Positions 18,421 to 26,674 of a stretch of 64,000 nucleotides of DNA are shown piece by piece. Below the pieces are notes generated by a model. That model did no database searches, was not told the origin of the DNA, and saw only the letters and a list, made by a program, of their open reading frames with translations. A program made the translations under genes and the position numbers. Source of the stretch: Acidobacteriota bacterium (lineage in GTDB: Bacteria > Acidobacteriota > Terriglobia > Bryobacterales > Bryobacteraceae). The DNA is taken from the NCBI GenBank assembly GCA_016185425.1, contig JACPNQ010000024.1:300054-364053 (forward strand), written 5' to 3'. The first letter of the stretch is position 1. Each line of letters starts with the position of its first letter.

Positions 18421-18636
18421 TTAGAGCGCCTTGTAACACTTCCGGGTTTCGTTGCATTCGTACTCGTCCACCAGCTTGGAGTCGGGGCCGAGACACTTTT
18501 GGGTTAAATGGCACCAGAAGGCGCGATCGTTGCCATGCGGGACTTTGGGGTCCCACATGGCGTCGATGAACATACCCTTCCAGCGGAGGTTGTCGCAACG
18601 GTCGTCGTCTGGCCTGGTTAAGCCGGCACGTTCCAT
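18421..18636 (-). CDS. Small cysteine-rich protein of unknown function
   Basis: 71 residues with a strong AAGGAGG ribosome binding site 9 bp before the ATG, which argues that it is real. It contains five Cys residues (DDRCDN, FWCHL, KCLGP, YECNE, RKCYK) and several Trp, a pattern suited to disulfides or metal binding. It lies 15 bp after the FAD-subunit gene and just before the DUF1326 gene. Family not recognised. Confidence 0.6.
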   Translation of the reverse strand: MERAGLTRPDDDRCDNLRWKGMFIDAMWDPKVPHGNDRAFWCHLTQKCLGPDSKLVDEYECNETRKCYKAL

Positions 18637-18651
18637 TGATTCGCTGCCTCC

Positions 18652-19632
18652 TTATGCTTTGATGCCGGCGGCGGCGAGCAGGGCGCGCTTAACGGCAACT
18701 TTGGTCAACTGCACTTTGTAACGATTGCCGCTCAACGGAGTGGCATTGGCGACCGCCGCTTCGCCGGCCGCTTCGGCCGTTTCCACGGTAATCGTTTTGC
18801 CGACAAGCATCTTCTCCGCCTGGCTGGCGCGCCAGATGGTCGGCGCGACGTGGCCGAGTGCGATGGACGCCGAAGATACGGTACTGCCGTTCATGCGGAG
18901 GGCGACGGAAGCCGCGGTGAGCGGCCAGTCGACCAATTCGCGCTGGCGGACTTCGTACGTCGCGTTCTTGGTTGCCGGGACCGGAATGAGGATCTCGGTG
19001 ACGAGCTCATTCGGCTTCAGGTCGATTTCGCGCTGGCCGTCCGCGGTCGGAGCGACGAAGAACTTTTCGACCGGAACCGACCGGCGGCCGGAAGCGCTGG
19101 CGATGGTAACCGTGGCGCCGAGCGCGACAAGCGCGGGACCAAGCGTCGACGCGCTGACGAAGTAGGCTGGGCCGCTGGAGAAGATCGCGTGGAACTTGTT
19201 CTCCCCATTGGGCACAAGCGCTTCACCGCCCGGACCTTTGCCGAGCAGTCCGAAGCCGCGGCGGAAATACCAGCAGCGGGGCCGCTGGCAGAGGTCGCCG
19301 CCCACCGTACCCATGTTGCGCAGTTGCGGGCTGGAGACCCCCATGGCTGCCTGGATGAGCGAAGGGTAGGAGGAGCGAATGGCTGCGTTGGAGGTCAACT
19401 CGTCGAGTGTGACGGTGGCTCCGATGCGCATCTGGCCACCCTTGCGGGAGATGCCGCCAAGCTCCTTGATGCCCTTGATGTTGACGACGCGCTTTGGCGA
19501 CTGAACGTAGTCCTTCATGAGGCTCAGCAAGTCAGTCCCGCCGGCAAGGACGGCAGCGTCCTCCCACGTGGAACCGAGGGCGGCAAACGCCTCTTTGAGA
19601 TTGGCCGGGTTGGCGTATTCAAAGCTCTGCAT
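18652..19632 (-). CDS. Xanthine dehydrogenase-family FAD-binding subunit
   Basis: 326 residues. The FAD-binding motif LAGGTDLLSLMKD and the second motif GVSSPQLRNMGTVGGDLCQ mark the CO dehydrogenase/xanthine dehydrogenase medium subunit. The C-terminal domain follows from about residue 215. The CQRPRCWYFRRGF segment resembles the [4Fe-4S] loop of E. coli PaoB (YagS). The second cysteine pair expected about 15-30 residues later is absent (LLGKGPGGEALV instead), so the extra cluster may not form. The start lies 1 bp after the molybdenum-subunit stop codon, implying coupled translation. Confidence 0.9.
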   Translation of the reverse strand: MQSFEYANPANLKEAFAALGSTWEDAAVLAGGTDLLSLMKDYVQSPKRVVNIKGIKELGGISRKGGQMRIGATVTLDELTSNAAIRSSYPSLIQAAMGVSSPQLRNMGTVGGDLCQRPRCWYFRRGFGLLGKGPGGEALVPNGENKFHAIFSSGPAYFVSASTLGPALVALGATVTIASASGRRSVPVEKFFVAPTADGQREIDLKPNELVTEILIPVPATKNATYEVRQRELVDWPLTAASVALRMNGSTVSSASIALGHVAPTIWRASQAEKMLVGKTITVETAEAAGEAAVANATPLSGNRYKVQLTKVAVKRALLAAAGIKA

Positions 19633-19633
19633 G

Positions 19634-21775
19634 TTATGCGTACCTCTTGTTGCCGAGAGCGTTCAGCACGCGGTCGGCAGTGACAGGAACCATGGGGATA
19701 CGGACGCCGAGAGCGTTGTGGACCGCATTGGCGATTGCCGCGGTTCCGCCGATGGCGCAGGGCTCACCGAGACCGATGACGCCGCGCTTATCGTGCACTT
19801 CCTGGATGTCCATATGAACGACGATCTCGCCGATGTCCGGAAGGCCGGCGAGCTTATAGAACTCCATGTCCGGGTTCAGGACGCGGCCGGTGACCTGATC
19901 CATGACCCGTTCTTCGAAGAGCGCCGAGCAGATGCTCATAATGCAGGCGCCGAAGACCTGGCTCTCAGCCGTCTTTGGATTGACGACGAGGCCACAGTCC
20001 TGCACGGCGACCATCTTGCGCATCTTGACGATCCCGGTTTCGGTATCGACTTCCACTTCGGCCATCTGTACGCCGGCCGCGCCGAGCGTGTTCAAGCCTT
20101 CGCGCGCGGCCTGCGCCGGAACGTTTTCGCCCATCTCTTCGATCGGCGAGGGGCCAATCTTCTGAGCGGCCTGCTTCCAGCTCATGGCCTTGTTCGGATT
20201 GCCCTTCACCTGGATACGGCTGTCGACGGCTTCGAGCTGATCGGGCGGGACGCCCAGCGAAGGGGCGACCTTTTCGAAGAGCTTTTCGAGCGCGTTGATC
20301 GCCGCCTTGCGGGTCGAGGTGCTGACGCCGCCAATGGTGGTGGAGCCGCCCGAAGGTCCGGACGCCGGATAGCTGTTCTTGCCGACCTTCACCTTGACGG
20401 CGCTCATCGGCAGGCCGAGCGATTCAGCGGCGACCATCGTGATACAGGTACGCGTGCCGGTGCCGATGTCCTGCGAACCGAGTTCGACTTCCACCGAGCC
20501 GTCCGGATGGATGGTGAGCTTGGCTTTGGAAGCGTGACCGCCGCCGCCCCATGTGGCGACGCCGATTCCGACGCCGCGGCGGATCGTGCCTTTGCCTTCG
20601 CCGGGCGCGTGGTACTTGTTCTTCCAGTCCATCAGCTCGGCGGCCTTATTGAGCTGGTCCTTGTAAGTGTCCGCTCGCAGCGTGAGTCCCGCGTTCTTCT
20701 GCAGGAGAGCCAGCGGATCCATATTGAGCTTGGCTGCCAGGTCCGTCAGTGCCGAGCAGGTGAGGAACGAAGCCTGCGGATGGTTCGGCGCCCGCCACGC
20801 GCGCTGCGGTCCCGCGTTAAGGGCAACCGCGGCGTGGTTGTTCCGGCGGTTCGGAATATTGACGAACACGTACGGAATCGGTGCCATACCGCCGCCGCCG
20901 AAACCGCCGGAGGACCAGGAGTCGGACTGCCATGCCGTGATGGTGCCGTCGGACTTGGCGCCGATCTTGATCTTGGCGTAATGCGATGGGCGCACCCCCG
21001 CGATGGTCAGTTCCGTGGCGCGGTCAAGGAACAGCTTCACCGGCCGGCCGCCGGATTCCTTGGACAGTTTCGCTGCTTCGGCGCCCCATGTATCCGGTGG
21101 AAACTTGGAGCCGAAGCCGCCGCCCATGTAATCGCAGGTAACGTTGATCTGCGTGGCAGGCACGCCGATCAGTGTCGCTAGCTGCGTGGCGACCGTCGAG
21201 ACAGCCTGTGTGGAGGGCCAGTAATCAAGCTGGTCGCCTTTCCACGAAATCACCTGTCCGTGTGGTTCCAGGCAGCAGTGCGTGATGACCGGGATACCGT
21301 AATCGGCTTCGAGTTTGACGTCGGCTTCGGCGAGCGCCTTGTCCGGATCGCCGGTTATCTGTTCGCCGGCGGCCTTGGCGCGGGTGCCGACTTTCGCGAG
21401 ATTCTCGTCCTTGACGACATGAGGGAGAACTTCCCAATCGATCTTGACGGCGCGCACCGCGTCGCGGGCGGCTTCTTCAGTGGTGGCGGAGATCGCGACA
21501 ATCTCGGCGCCCGCCCACTGTATTTCAGCGCCGGCTTCGACGAAGTTGCGAACGGCGGTGACGCCCGGGATGGCCTTGGCGGCGGAGGTGTCGATGCTGC
21601 GTATCTTGGCGTGCGCATACGGCGACGTCACCATCACGCCGTGCAGGAGTCCCTGCGGGTTAAGGTCGCTGGGATACTTGGCGCGGCCGGAGGACTTGGC
21701 GGGCCCGTCGAGACGGCTGATCCGCTGCCCCATGATCTTGCGCTTGTTCATCGGCGGCCATTTGTACTCAGGCAT
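19634..21775 (-). CDS. Xanthine dehydrogenase-family molybdopterin-binding catalytic subunit
   Basis: 713 residues from the ATG at 21775, which has an excellent AAGGGAGG site and overlaps the stop codon of the Fe-S gene. The large-subunit domains are clear: the Ald_Xan_dh_C-like N-terminal region (GQRISRLDGPAKSSGRAKYP), the molybdopterin loop (CDYMGGGFGSKFPPDTWG), SGPSGGSTTIGG, and the catalytic-base Glu in GVIGLGEPCAIGG. It oxidises aldehydes or N-heterocycles at a Mo centre. With no leader of its own, it is probably exported in complex with the Tat-tagged Fe-S subunit, as in PaoABC. The physiological substrate cannot be told. Confidence 0.92.
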   Translation of the reverse strand: MPEYKWPPMNKRKIMGQRISRLDGPAKSSGRAKYPSDLNPQGLLHGVMVTSPYAHAKIRSIDTSAAKAIPGVTAVRNFVEAGAEIQWAGAEIVAISATTEEAARDAVRAVKIDWEVLPHVVKDENLAKVGTRAKAAGEQITGDPDKALAEADVKLEADYGIPVITHCCLEPHGQVISWKGDQLDYWPSTQAVSTVATQLATLIGVPATQINVTCDYMGGGFGSKFPPDTWGAEAAKLSKESGGRPVKLFLDRATELTIAGVRPSHYAKIKIGAKSDGTITAWQSDSWSSGGFGGGGMAPIPYVFVNIPNRRNNHAAVALNAGPQRAWRAPNHPQASFLTCSALTDLAAKLNMDPLALLQKNAGLTLRADTYKDQLNKAAELMDWKNKYHAPGEGKGTIRRGVGIGVATWGGGGHASKAKLTIHPDGSVEVELGSQDIGTGTRTCITMVAAESLGLPMSAVKVKVGKNSYPASGPSGGSTTIGGVSTSTRKAAINALEKLFEKVAPSLGVPPDQLEAVDSRIQVKGNPNKAMSWKQAAQKIGPSPIEEMGENVPAQAAREGLNTLGAAGVQMAEVEVDTETGIVKMRKMVAVQDCGLVVNPKTAESQVFGACIMSICSALFEERVMDQVTGRVLNPDMEFYKLAGLPDIGEIVVHMDIQEVHDKRGVIGLGEPCAIGGTAAIANAVHNALGVRIPMVPVTADRVLNALGNKRYA

Positions 21776-22406
21776 TGGAACCTCCCTTGTAGTTCTTGGC
21801 GGCTTCCAGGACAGCGGCGCGGACACCGACGTAGGTGCCGCAGCGGCAGATGTTGCCCGCCAGGCCCTTTTCCACTTCTTCCCTGGAGGGGTTGGGGTGC
21901 TTGTCGAGGAAACCTTTGGCTGCCATGACGAAGCCCGGTGTACAGTAACCGCACTGCTGGGCGTCGTTGTTCACGAAGGCCGCGGAGACGGGATGGAGCT
22001 GGCCTTCGGGGGCCAGGCCTTCGATGGTTTGAATGTTCTTGCCAACGGCGTCGACGGCGAGCATGGTGCAGCCGTAGACAATTTTGCCGTTGACGGAGAC
22101 AGTGCAAGCGCCGCAGGTGCCGCGATCGCAGACGCGCTTGGCGCCTGTCAGATCCATGCGATTGCGAAGTGCGTCGAGCAGAGTCGTCCGGGGTTCAACC
22201 TTAACGGAACGTTTGCGGCCGTTAATATCGAGCGAGATCTCGACCTCCCCAGAGAGTACCTTAGGGGCGGCTTGTGCTTCGGCTTCAGGTGCGAGAACAC
22301 CGGCGCCAACAGCACCGGTACCAATACCAGCGCCGCGGAGCCAGGAGCGGCGGGAGAAGCCGGATTGAGCTCGCTTGTCCTTATCGGAGTCGTTTGTGGA
22401 ACTCAC
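21768..22406 (-). CDS. (2Fe-2S)-binding subunit of Tat-exported molybdoenzyme
   Basis: 212 residues with a Tat leader (FSRRSWLRGAGIG). The plant-type ferredoxin domain has CDRGTCGACTV with a later Cys (VYGCTM). The helical domain has CGYCTPG and ICRCGTY, for two [2Fe-2S] clusters. The start codon is GTG. The last 8 bases overlap the start of the catalytic subunit, so translation is coupled. This is the first gene of a five-gene operon (Fe-S, Mo, FAD, small Cys-rich protein, DUF1326) that ends at 17692. Confidence 0.93.
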   Translation of the reverse strand: MSSTNDSDKDKRAQSGFSRRSWLRGAGIGTGAVGAGVLAPEAEAQAAPKVLSGEVEISLDINGRKRSVKVEPRTTLLDALRNRMDLTGAKRVCDRGTCGACTVSVNGKIVYGCTMLAVDAVGKNIQTIEGLAPEGQLHPVSAAFVNNDAQQCGYCTPGFVMAAKGFLDKHPNPSREEVEKGLAGNICRCGTYVGVRAAVLEAAKNYKGGSNA

Positions 22407-22543
22407 CGGGACACCATCCTTTCTGATCTTTTCACCTGTGTGATAGCAGGGTAGTGAAACGCTGAACTATCTTAATACACCTTTACCCAAACGTGGCGGC
22501 CCGGAACGGGTGATTTTGGCGCGCAAGGGCGCGGTAAACGGCT

Positions 22544-23167
22544 TCATGCCGCCAACCGCTCGAAGAGCGTCGGCTGGCGCTTGGGAATCGCCCAGAGTGC
22601 CAGAGCGATGGCCATCGCCATGTCGTCGTGTTTAGACTGGCCGCTCTGCGATTCGATGGCAGCCAGTTCGCCGGCCAGCTCGTCCCGGAGCGGCAGCTCC
22701 GCCGGGAAGACGAGCAGCCGGTTTTCGAGTACGAAGCGCAGCATCCCGGTCAGTTCGGAACGCGAAACCGAATAGTTCCCGTTTGGAAGCTGGACACCGG
22801 TACCGTTTGCCGCAATGGACGCACCGAGTATGTGGCAATCAAGCCGGGATTGACGGAGCATCTCCAGTACCGGAACGCCGGGTCCGCCTGCGTCGACGGC
22901 GAGTGTGATGCTTAGCCGGGAGCCGAAATGGCCGGGCGGCGGCTTCAGCACGACCGGGCGGATCTTGGACGGAATCTCCCCCGGGGACGCTCCAAGCGAA
23001 ACCCTCTCGATGGCGCGCAAGTGCAGGCGCGTCGTTTGATAAAAGGCGAACGTGACAGGATCGCGGCGGTTGCTTGTCTCTTCGACAACGTCGATGATGG
23101 CGACGGCGGAATAGTCATTCCGCTGGCCTAAGTCGAGCCCCACGAAAGTGCAATGGATGTTTTGCAT
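22544..23167 (-). CDS. Orphan terminase-type RNase H nuclease domain protein
   Basis: 207 residues from the ATG at 23167; a TTG at 23182 is an alternative. Three acidic motifs fit the RNase H-like nuclease of phage large terminases: D12 (FVGLDLGQRNDYSA), D92 (LAVDAGGPGVP) and D181/D182 (SKHDDMAMAIALALWA). The same three motifs, with near-identical wording, occur in the gene at 40002-40787. No ATPase half or ALKHG gene is adjacent. The neighbours are a molybdoenzyme operon and an oxidoreductase, so this is not part of a visible prophage. Confidence 0.65.
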   Translation of the reverse strand: MQNIHCTFVGLDLGQRNDYSAVAIIDVVEETSNRRDPVTFAFYQTTRLHLRAIERVSLGASPGEIPSKIRPVVLKPPPGHFGSRLSITLAVDAGGPGVPVLEMLRQSRLDCHILGASIAANGTGVQLPNGNYSVSRSELTGMLRFVLENRLLVFPAELPLRDELAGELAAIESQSGQSKHDDMAMAIALALWAIPKRQPTLFERLAA

Positions 23168-23418
23168 ACGGTTACTCTTCAACTAACGGGTAGCATCCGC
23201 CACCAGGGTAACCGGCGTTCAGGAATCTCGCCTCGGCCGCAAGTAATAGAAACAGAATCGGTTAGGCTTCCAAAGTTTATTTTCAACCGCTGTGACCGCC
23301 GATCCCGGCGCCCTCGCTTTCCCAAATCGTGGCATAGTTGTCTTTACACGGAGTTGAGGGAGTCGGCACCACGATGCGCCGGACTTGGGATGTCGAAACC
23401 AGTTCTGCGAGGAGATTC

Positions 23419-24615
23419 ATGAACCGGCGTGACTTTTTAGGCGGCGCCGCGGCCGCCGCGAGCCTGACAGGGTGTGCCAACCGGACCAGATCGGCCGTTG
23501 CGCCTCCCGCCCCTTTGGCGCCGAGGGACATACTCCCCAAGTTGATGCCGATACGGGCCGACGTGGACCGCATGTTCCGAATCACCGTGTGCCTGCGGCC
23601 GTTCCGCGCCGCCGGCCCGCGCATGGACGTCGAGAAGGTGGGGGAGAAAACCGTCGTTCACAACTACGGCCACGGCGGGAGCGGATGGTCGCTGTCGTGG
23701 GGATCGAGCACTCTTGCGGTTGAGAAGGCGATGGCGGCCGGCGAGAAAAACGTTGGCGTGATCGGCTGCGGCGCCCTTGGGTTGACGTCGGCGCTTCTGC
23801 TGCAGCGAGCCGGGGCCAAAGTTACGATTTACGCGAAGGAGCGCCCGCCGGACGTGCGCTCGGCGCGGGCGACTGGGTCGTGGACGCCGGATTCGCGCGT
23901 GGCGCTGGAGGACAAGGTCTCGGCGGATTTTCCGGCTCTTTGGGAGAAGATGTGCCGGACGTCGTTCAAGATGTACGAAAGTTTTTTGGGCATGGCGGGG
24001 AATCCCGTGGAGTGGCTGGATCGCTACCAGTTGTTCGACGAAAACCGGCGGCGCGCAAGACAGCCCGGCGGGAGCCGGCCGGATGGTGCGCTGTCGTTTG
24101 CGCATTATCAGGACCGTGTAGCGGATCTCACGCCGCGGCCACATGTGCTGCCGCCGGGAAGCCATCCGTTCCCAACCTCGGGGGCGCTCCGGGACACCGG
24201 TTTGACGTTCAATATTGCGGCCTATTCGCGGCTGCTCGTTTCGGACTTTTTGGTCGAGGGCGGAAAGATGGAGCGGCGGGAGTTTCACTCGCCTTCGGAA
24301 CTGGCCGAGTTGCCGGAGAAGGTCCTGATCAATTGCACCGGTTACGGAGCGCGAGCGCTTTGGAAGGACGAGTCGATTGTGCCGGTGCGCGGCCAGATTG
24401 CCTGGCTCCTGCCGCAGCCGGAAGTGAACTACGGGGTCATGTACAAAGGCGTGTACGTGCTTTCGCGGCGGGACGGAATCGTCGTGCAGGACGGGGGGAT
24501 TGGAGAGATGGAGGGGTACAACGACGCGAATGAGTCGCCCGACAGGAAGGCGGCGGAAACGTCGGTAGGCGTGGTGGCGGAGTTGTATGCGCGGATGGCG
24601 GCGGGAAAGGGATAG
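23419..24615 (+). CDS. D-amino-acid-oxidase-like FAD-dependent oxidoreductase, exported, permuted motif order
   Basis: 398 residues from the ATG at 23419 (GAGGAG before it), starting with a Tat/lipoprotein leader (MNRRDFLGG, LTGC19). Residues 54-95 carry RITVCLRPFR and HNYGHGGSGWSLSWG, which in D-amino-acid oxidases are the C-terminal strand and FAD/substrate region. The dinucleotide-binding motif VGVIGCGALGLTSA comes after it, at 113-125. The rest follows the DAO order (RATGSWTPDSR, VPVRGQ, YVLSRRDGIVVQDGG). The protein therefore appears circularly permuted. It probably oxidises an amine or amino acid outside the cytoplasm. Confidence 0.8.
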   Translation: MNRRDFLGGAAAAASLTGCANRTRSAVAPPAPLAPRDILPKLMPIRADVDRMFRITVCLRPFRAAGPRMDVEKVGEKTVVHNYGHGGSGWSLSWGSSTLAVEKAMAAGEKNVGVIGCGALGLTSALLLQRAGAKVTIYAKERPPDVRSARATGSWTPDSRVALEDKVSADFPALWEKMCRTSFKMYESFLGMAGNPVEWLDRYQLFDENRRRARQPGGSRPDGALSFAHYQDRVADLTPRPHVLPPGSHPFPTSGALRDTGLTFNIAAYSRLLVSDFLVEGGKMERREFHSPSELAELPEKVLINCTGYGARALWKDESIVPVRGQIAWLLPQPEVNYGVMYKGVYVLSRRDGIVVQDGGIGEMEGYNDANESPDRKAAETSVGVVAELYARMAAGKG

Positions 24616-24641
24616 AATACGCGGGCGAAGGAGATCGCCCG

Positions 24642-25967
24642 GTGTTCCTGATTCTGATCGCTCAGGTTGTTCTGGATTTTGGGTATTTCCGTAATTTCGT
24701 CGAGCCCGTGCTGTTGAAGAAGCGGCCGGAGCTGTCCGCATGCGTGACCTGTCATGAACATGGGACGCCGCCGTTGCAACCGCTGGCGGCCGGTGCGACG
24801 GGTTGGAGCGAGGAACAGTCGCGGAAGAATTTTGCCATCTGGAAGCAGTTCGTTGTGCCGGGCGCGCCGGAGAAGAGCAAAATGCTGCTGCACCCGCTGG
24901 CGAAATCTGCTGGCGGAGACAAGTTTCACGCCGGCGGACGGCACTTCGCGTCGAAGAGCGACGAGGATTATCGGACGCTCGCCGAATGGGTGCGTGGCGC
25001 GAAGTCGCCGGGCGGCGCCGGTGTCGTGCGTGTGCTGCAGTCGAACTCGGCGGGAGACTCGATTCACATTATCGATCCTGCGAAGAATGAGGTTGTAGGG
25101 CGGATTGATGGCATTGAAGTGCCGCACGGGCTGGTGATCTCGCCGGATGGCACGCGGATATATGTGACAGACGAAGCGTCGCGAACCTTGGACGTGGTGG
25201 AGTGGCGGTCGCTGCGCGTATTGAAGCGGATCCCGTTGAGCGGGCGGCCGAATAATGTTGATGTGCGGCCGGATGGCAGCAAGGTTTATGTCGGCATTCG
25301 CGAGGCGCCGGGTGCCGTGGACGTGATTGATGCCGGTTCGATGAAGAACGGGAAGACTGTCGCGGTGAAGGGAGAGATTCACAACGTATATGTGACGCCG
25401 GACGGGAAGTTTTTGGTGGCGGGGTCGATTGCGGCGAGTACGATTTCGGTGATCGATACGACGGCGGACACGCTGGCTTGGACGCTGACGCTGAGTGCCG
25501 GGATTCGGCCGATGGCGTTTACGAAGAATGCCGATGGGTCGACGAAGGAGATTATCGTGCAGCTCTCGAACTATCACGGGCTGGCCGTCGTGGACTTTGC
25601 CTCGCGCAAAGAAGTACGGCGCGTGGAGTTCCCGGATCTGCCGGGGCATGAGCGCGAGACCGAGGGTCTGCAGGGGTCGCCCTCGCATGGGCTGGCCATT
25701 TCACCGGATGGAAAGACGGTATGGGCTACGAGTAAGTATTACGACGCGGTTTTTGCGTTGTCGCTGCCGGAGCTGAAGGTGTTGAAAGCCGTGCCCGTGG
25801 GCCTGCATCCGGATTGGCTGACGATCCCGCCCGACGGGAAGAGTCTCTATGTTGCCGTCGCCGGGGATGATGAGACCGTTGTCGTGGACACCGCGAGCAT
25901 GAAGGTGGTGAAGCGGATTCGCGTGGGAGCGGTGCCGAAGCGGGTCACTAGCGGCGTGTTGCGATGA
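24642..25967 (+). CDS. Exported YVTN-type beta-propeller with c-type heme motif
   Basis: 441 residues from a GTG. An N-terminal hydrophobic stretch (FLILIAQVVLDFGYF) could be a signal. A single CxxCH heme site (SACVTCHEHG) lies at about residue 31. From about residue 125 the sequence has regular ~40-residue YVTN/surface-layer repeats (GLVISPDGTRIYVTDEAS, NVDVRPDGSKVYVG, VYVTPDGKFLVAGS), enough for a seven-bladed propeller. It could pass electrons for the upstream FAD enzyme, 26 bp away on the same strand; this is inference. It ends 3 bp from the VapC-like gene on the other strand. Confidence 0.8.
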   Translation: MFLILIAQVVLDFGYFRNFVEPVLLKKRPELSACVTCHEHGTPPLQPLAAGATGWSEEQSRKNFAIWKQFVVPGAPEKSKMLLHPLAKSAGGDKFHAGGRHFASKSDEDYRTLAEWVRGAKSPGGAGVVRVLQSNSAGDSIHIIDPAKNEVVGRIDGIEVPHGLVISPDGTRIYVTDEASRTLDVVEWRSLRVLKRIPLSGRPNNVDVRPDGSKVYVGIREAPGAVDVIDAGSMKNGKTVAVKGEIHNVYVTPDGKFLVAGSIAASTISVIDTTADTLAWTLTLSAGIRPMAFTKNADGSTKEIIVQLSNYHGLAVVDFASRKEVRRVEFPDLPGHERETEGLQGSPSHGLAISPDGKTVWATSKYYDAVFALSLPELKVLKAVPVGLHPDWLTIPPDGKSLYVAVAGDDETVVVDTASMKVVKRIRVGAVPKRVTSGVLR

Positions 25968-25970
25968 GCT

Positions 25971-26405
25971 TTATTCGAACGTAGCGAGCCAGCGGACAGG
26001 CAGATAGGCCGCGAGGGCATTGGCGAGCCGTTCATCTGCGGTCACCATCGGCGCGCCAATGGCTATCGCGAGAGCGGCGTAGATCGAATCGTAGACCGTT
26101 CGGTCGAATTGAAATGCGATCTTTGTCGCGCTGATAATGAGCGGATTCGTAGGGTAGCTGGTGAGGCCCAGAGCGATCAGGTCATCGATTCCATCCTGCG
26201 CGTTTGAAGACTTAATGTAGCCGCGCTTGACCGATTTCCAGAGTATATTGCCCATTTCCGGCCAGAAGAGGTCGGGGACGGCTAATTGGACGGTCCCCTT
26301 TACGTGTCGCATCAACAGGCGGCGCGCTTCGTCGTGGTGGGCTTCATGGTCTGCCGGCAAGACCCACTTGGCGGCGACACTGGCGTCGACAATGTACTTG
26401 CTCAA
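25971..26405 (-). CDS. vapC: VapC-family PIN-domain toxin
   Basis: 144 residues. The PIN acidic residues are present: Asp in YIVDASVAAKWVLP, Glu in DLFWPEMGNILW, and Asp in TVYDSIYAALAIA and VTADERL. Such proteins are Mg-dependent RNases that cleave tRNA or rRNA when freed from antitoxin. The start overlaps the antitoxin stop codon by 4 bp (ATGA), the normal vapBC arrangement. Confidence 0.9.
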   Translation of the reverse strand: MSKYIVDASVAAKWVLPADHEAHHDEARRLLMRHVKGTVQLAVPDLFWPEMGNILWKSVKRGYIKSSNAQDGIDDLIALGLTSYPTNPLIISATKIAFQFDRTVYDSIYAALAIAIGAPMVTADERLANALAAYLPVRWLATFE

Positions 26406-26644
26406 CGGGCGCGATCCTCACGGATCAGATCGAGGGTCGACGGCATGTCGCGGTTAGGTTTTTTGTAGCGTTTAGTGATTGTTTCATACGCCTTCCGGCG
26501 TCGCGCCAGTTCGGCTCTTGTGGGAAAGGCTCCTTCGAGAAGCTTCAGAACTTCCGACGATATGGAAGTCCGGTTCGCCCGGGCGTGTGCGCGTAGGGCC
26601 TCGTAGGTCTCCTCGGGAACTCCTTCGACATAGAGGGTTGGCAT
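26402..26644 (-). CDS. vapB: FitA/VapB-type ribbon-helix-helix antitoxin
   Basis: 80 residues. The N-terminal ribbon-helix-helix is visible (LYVEGVPEETYEALRAHA, then SISSEVLKLL). The charged C-terminus would wrap the toxin. AGGAG precedes the ATG by 6 bp. The pair should repress its own promoter in the gap at 26645-26674 and upstream. It lies 4 bp overlapped with vapC. Confidence 0.88.
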   Translation of the reverse strand: MPTLYVEGVPEETYEALRAHARANRTSISSEVLKLLEGAFPTRAELARRRKAYETITKRYKKPNRDMPSTLDLIREDRAR

Positions 26645-26674
26645 AGTGTCTCCTAGGACTAGTCTAGCAACTTG

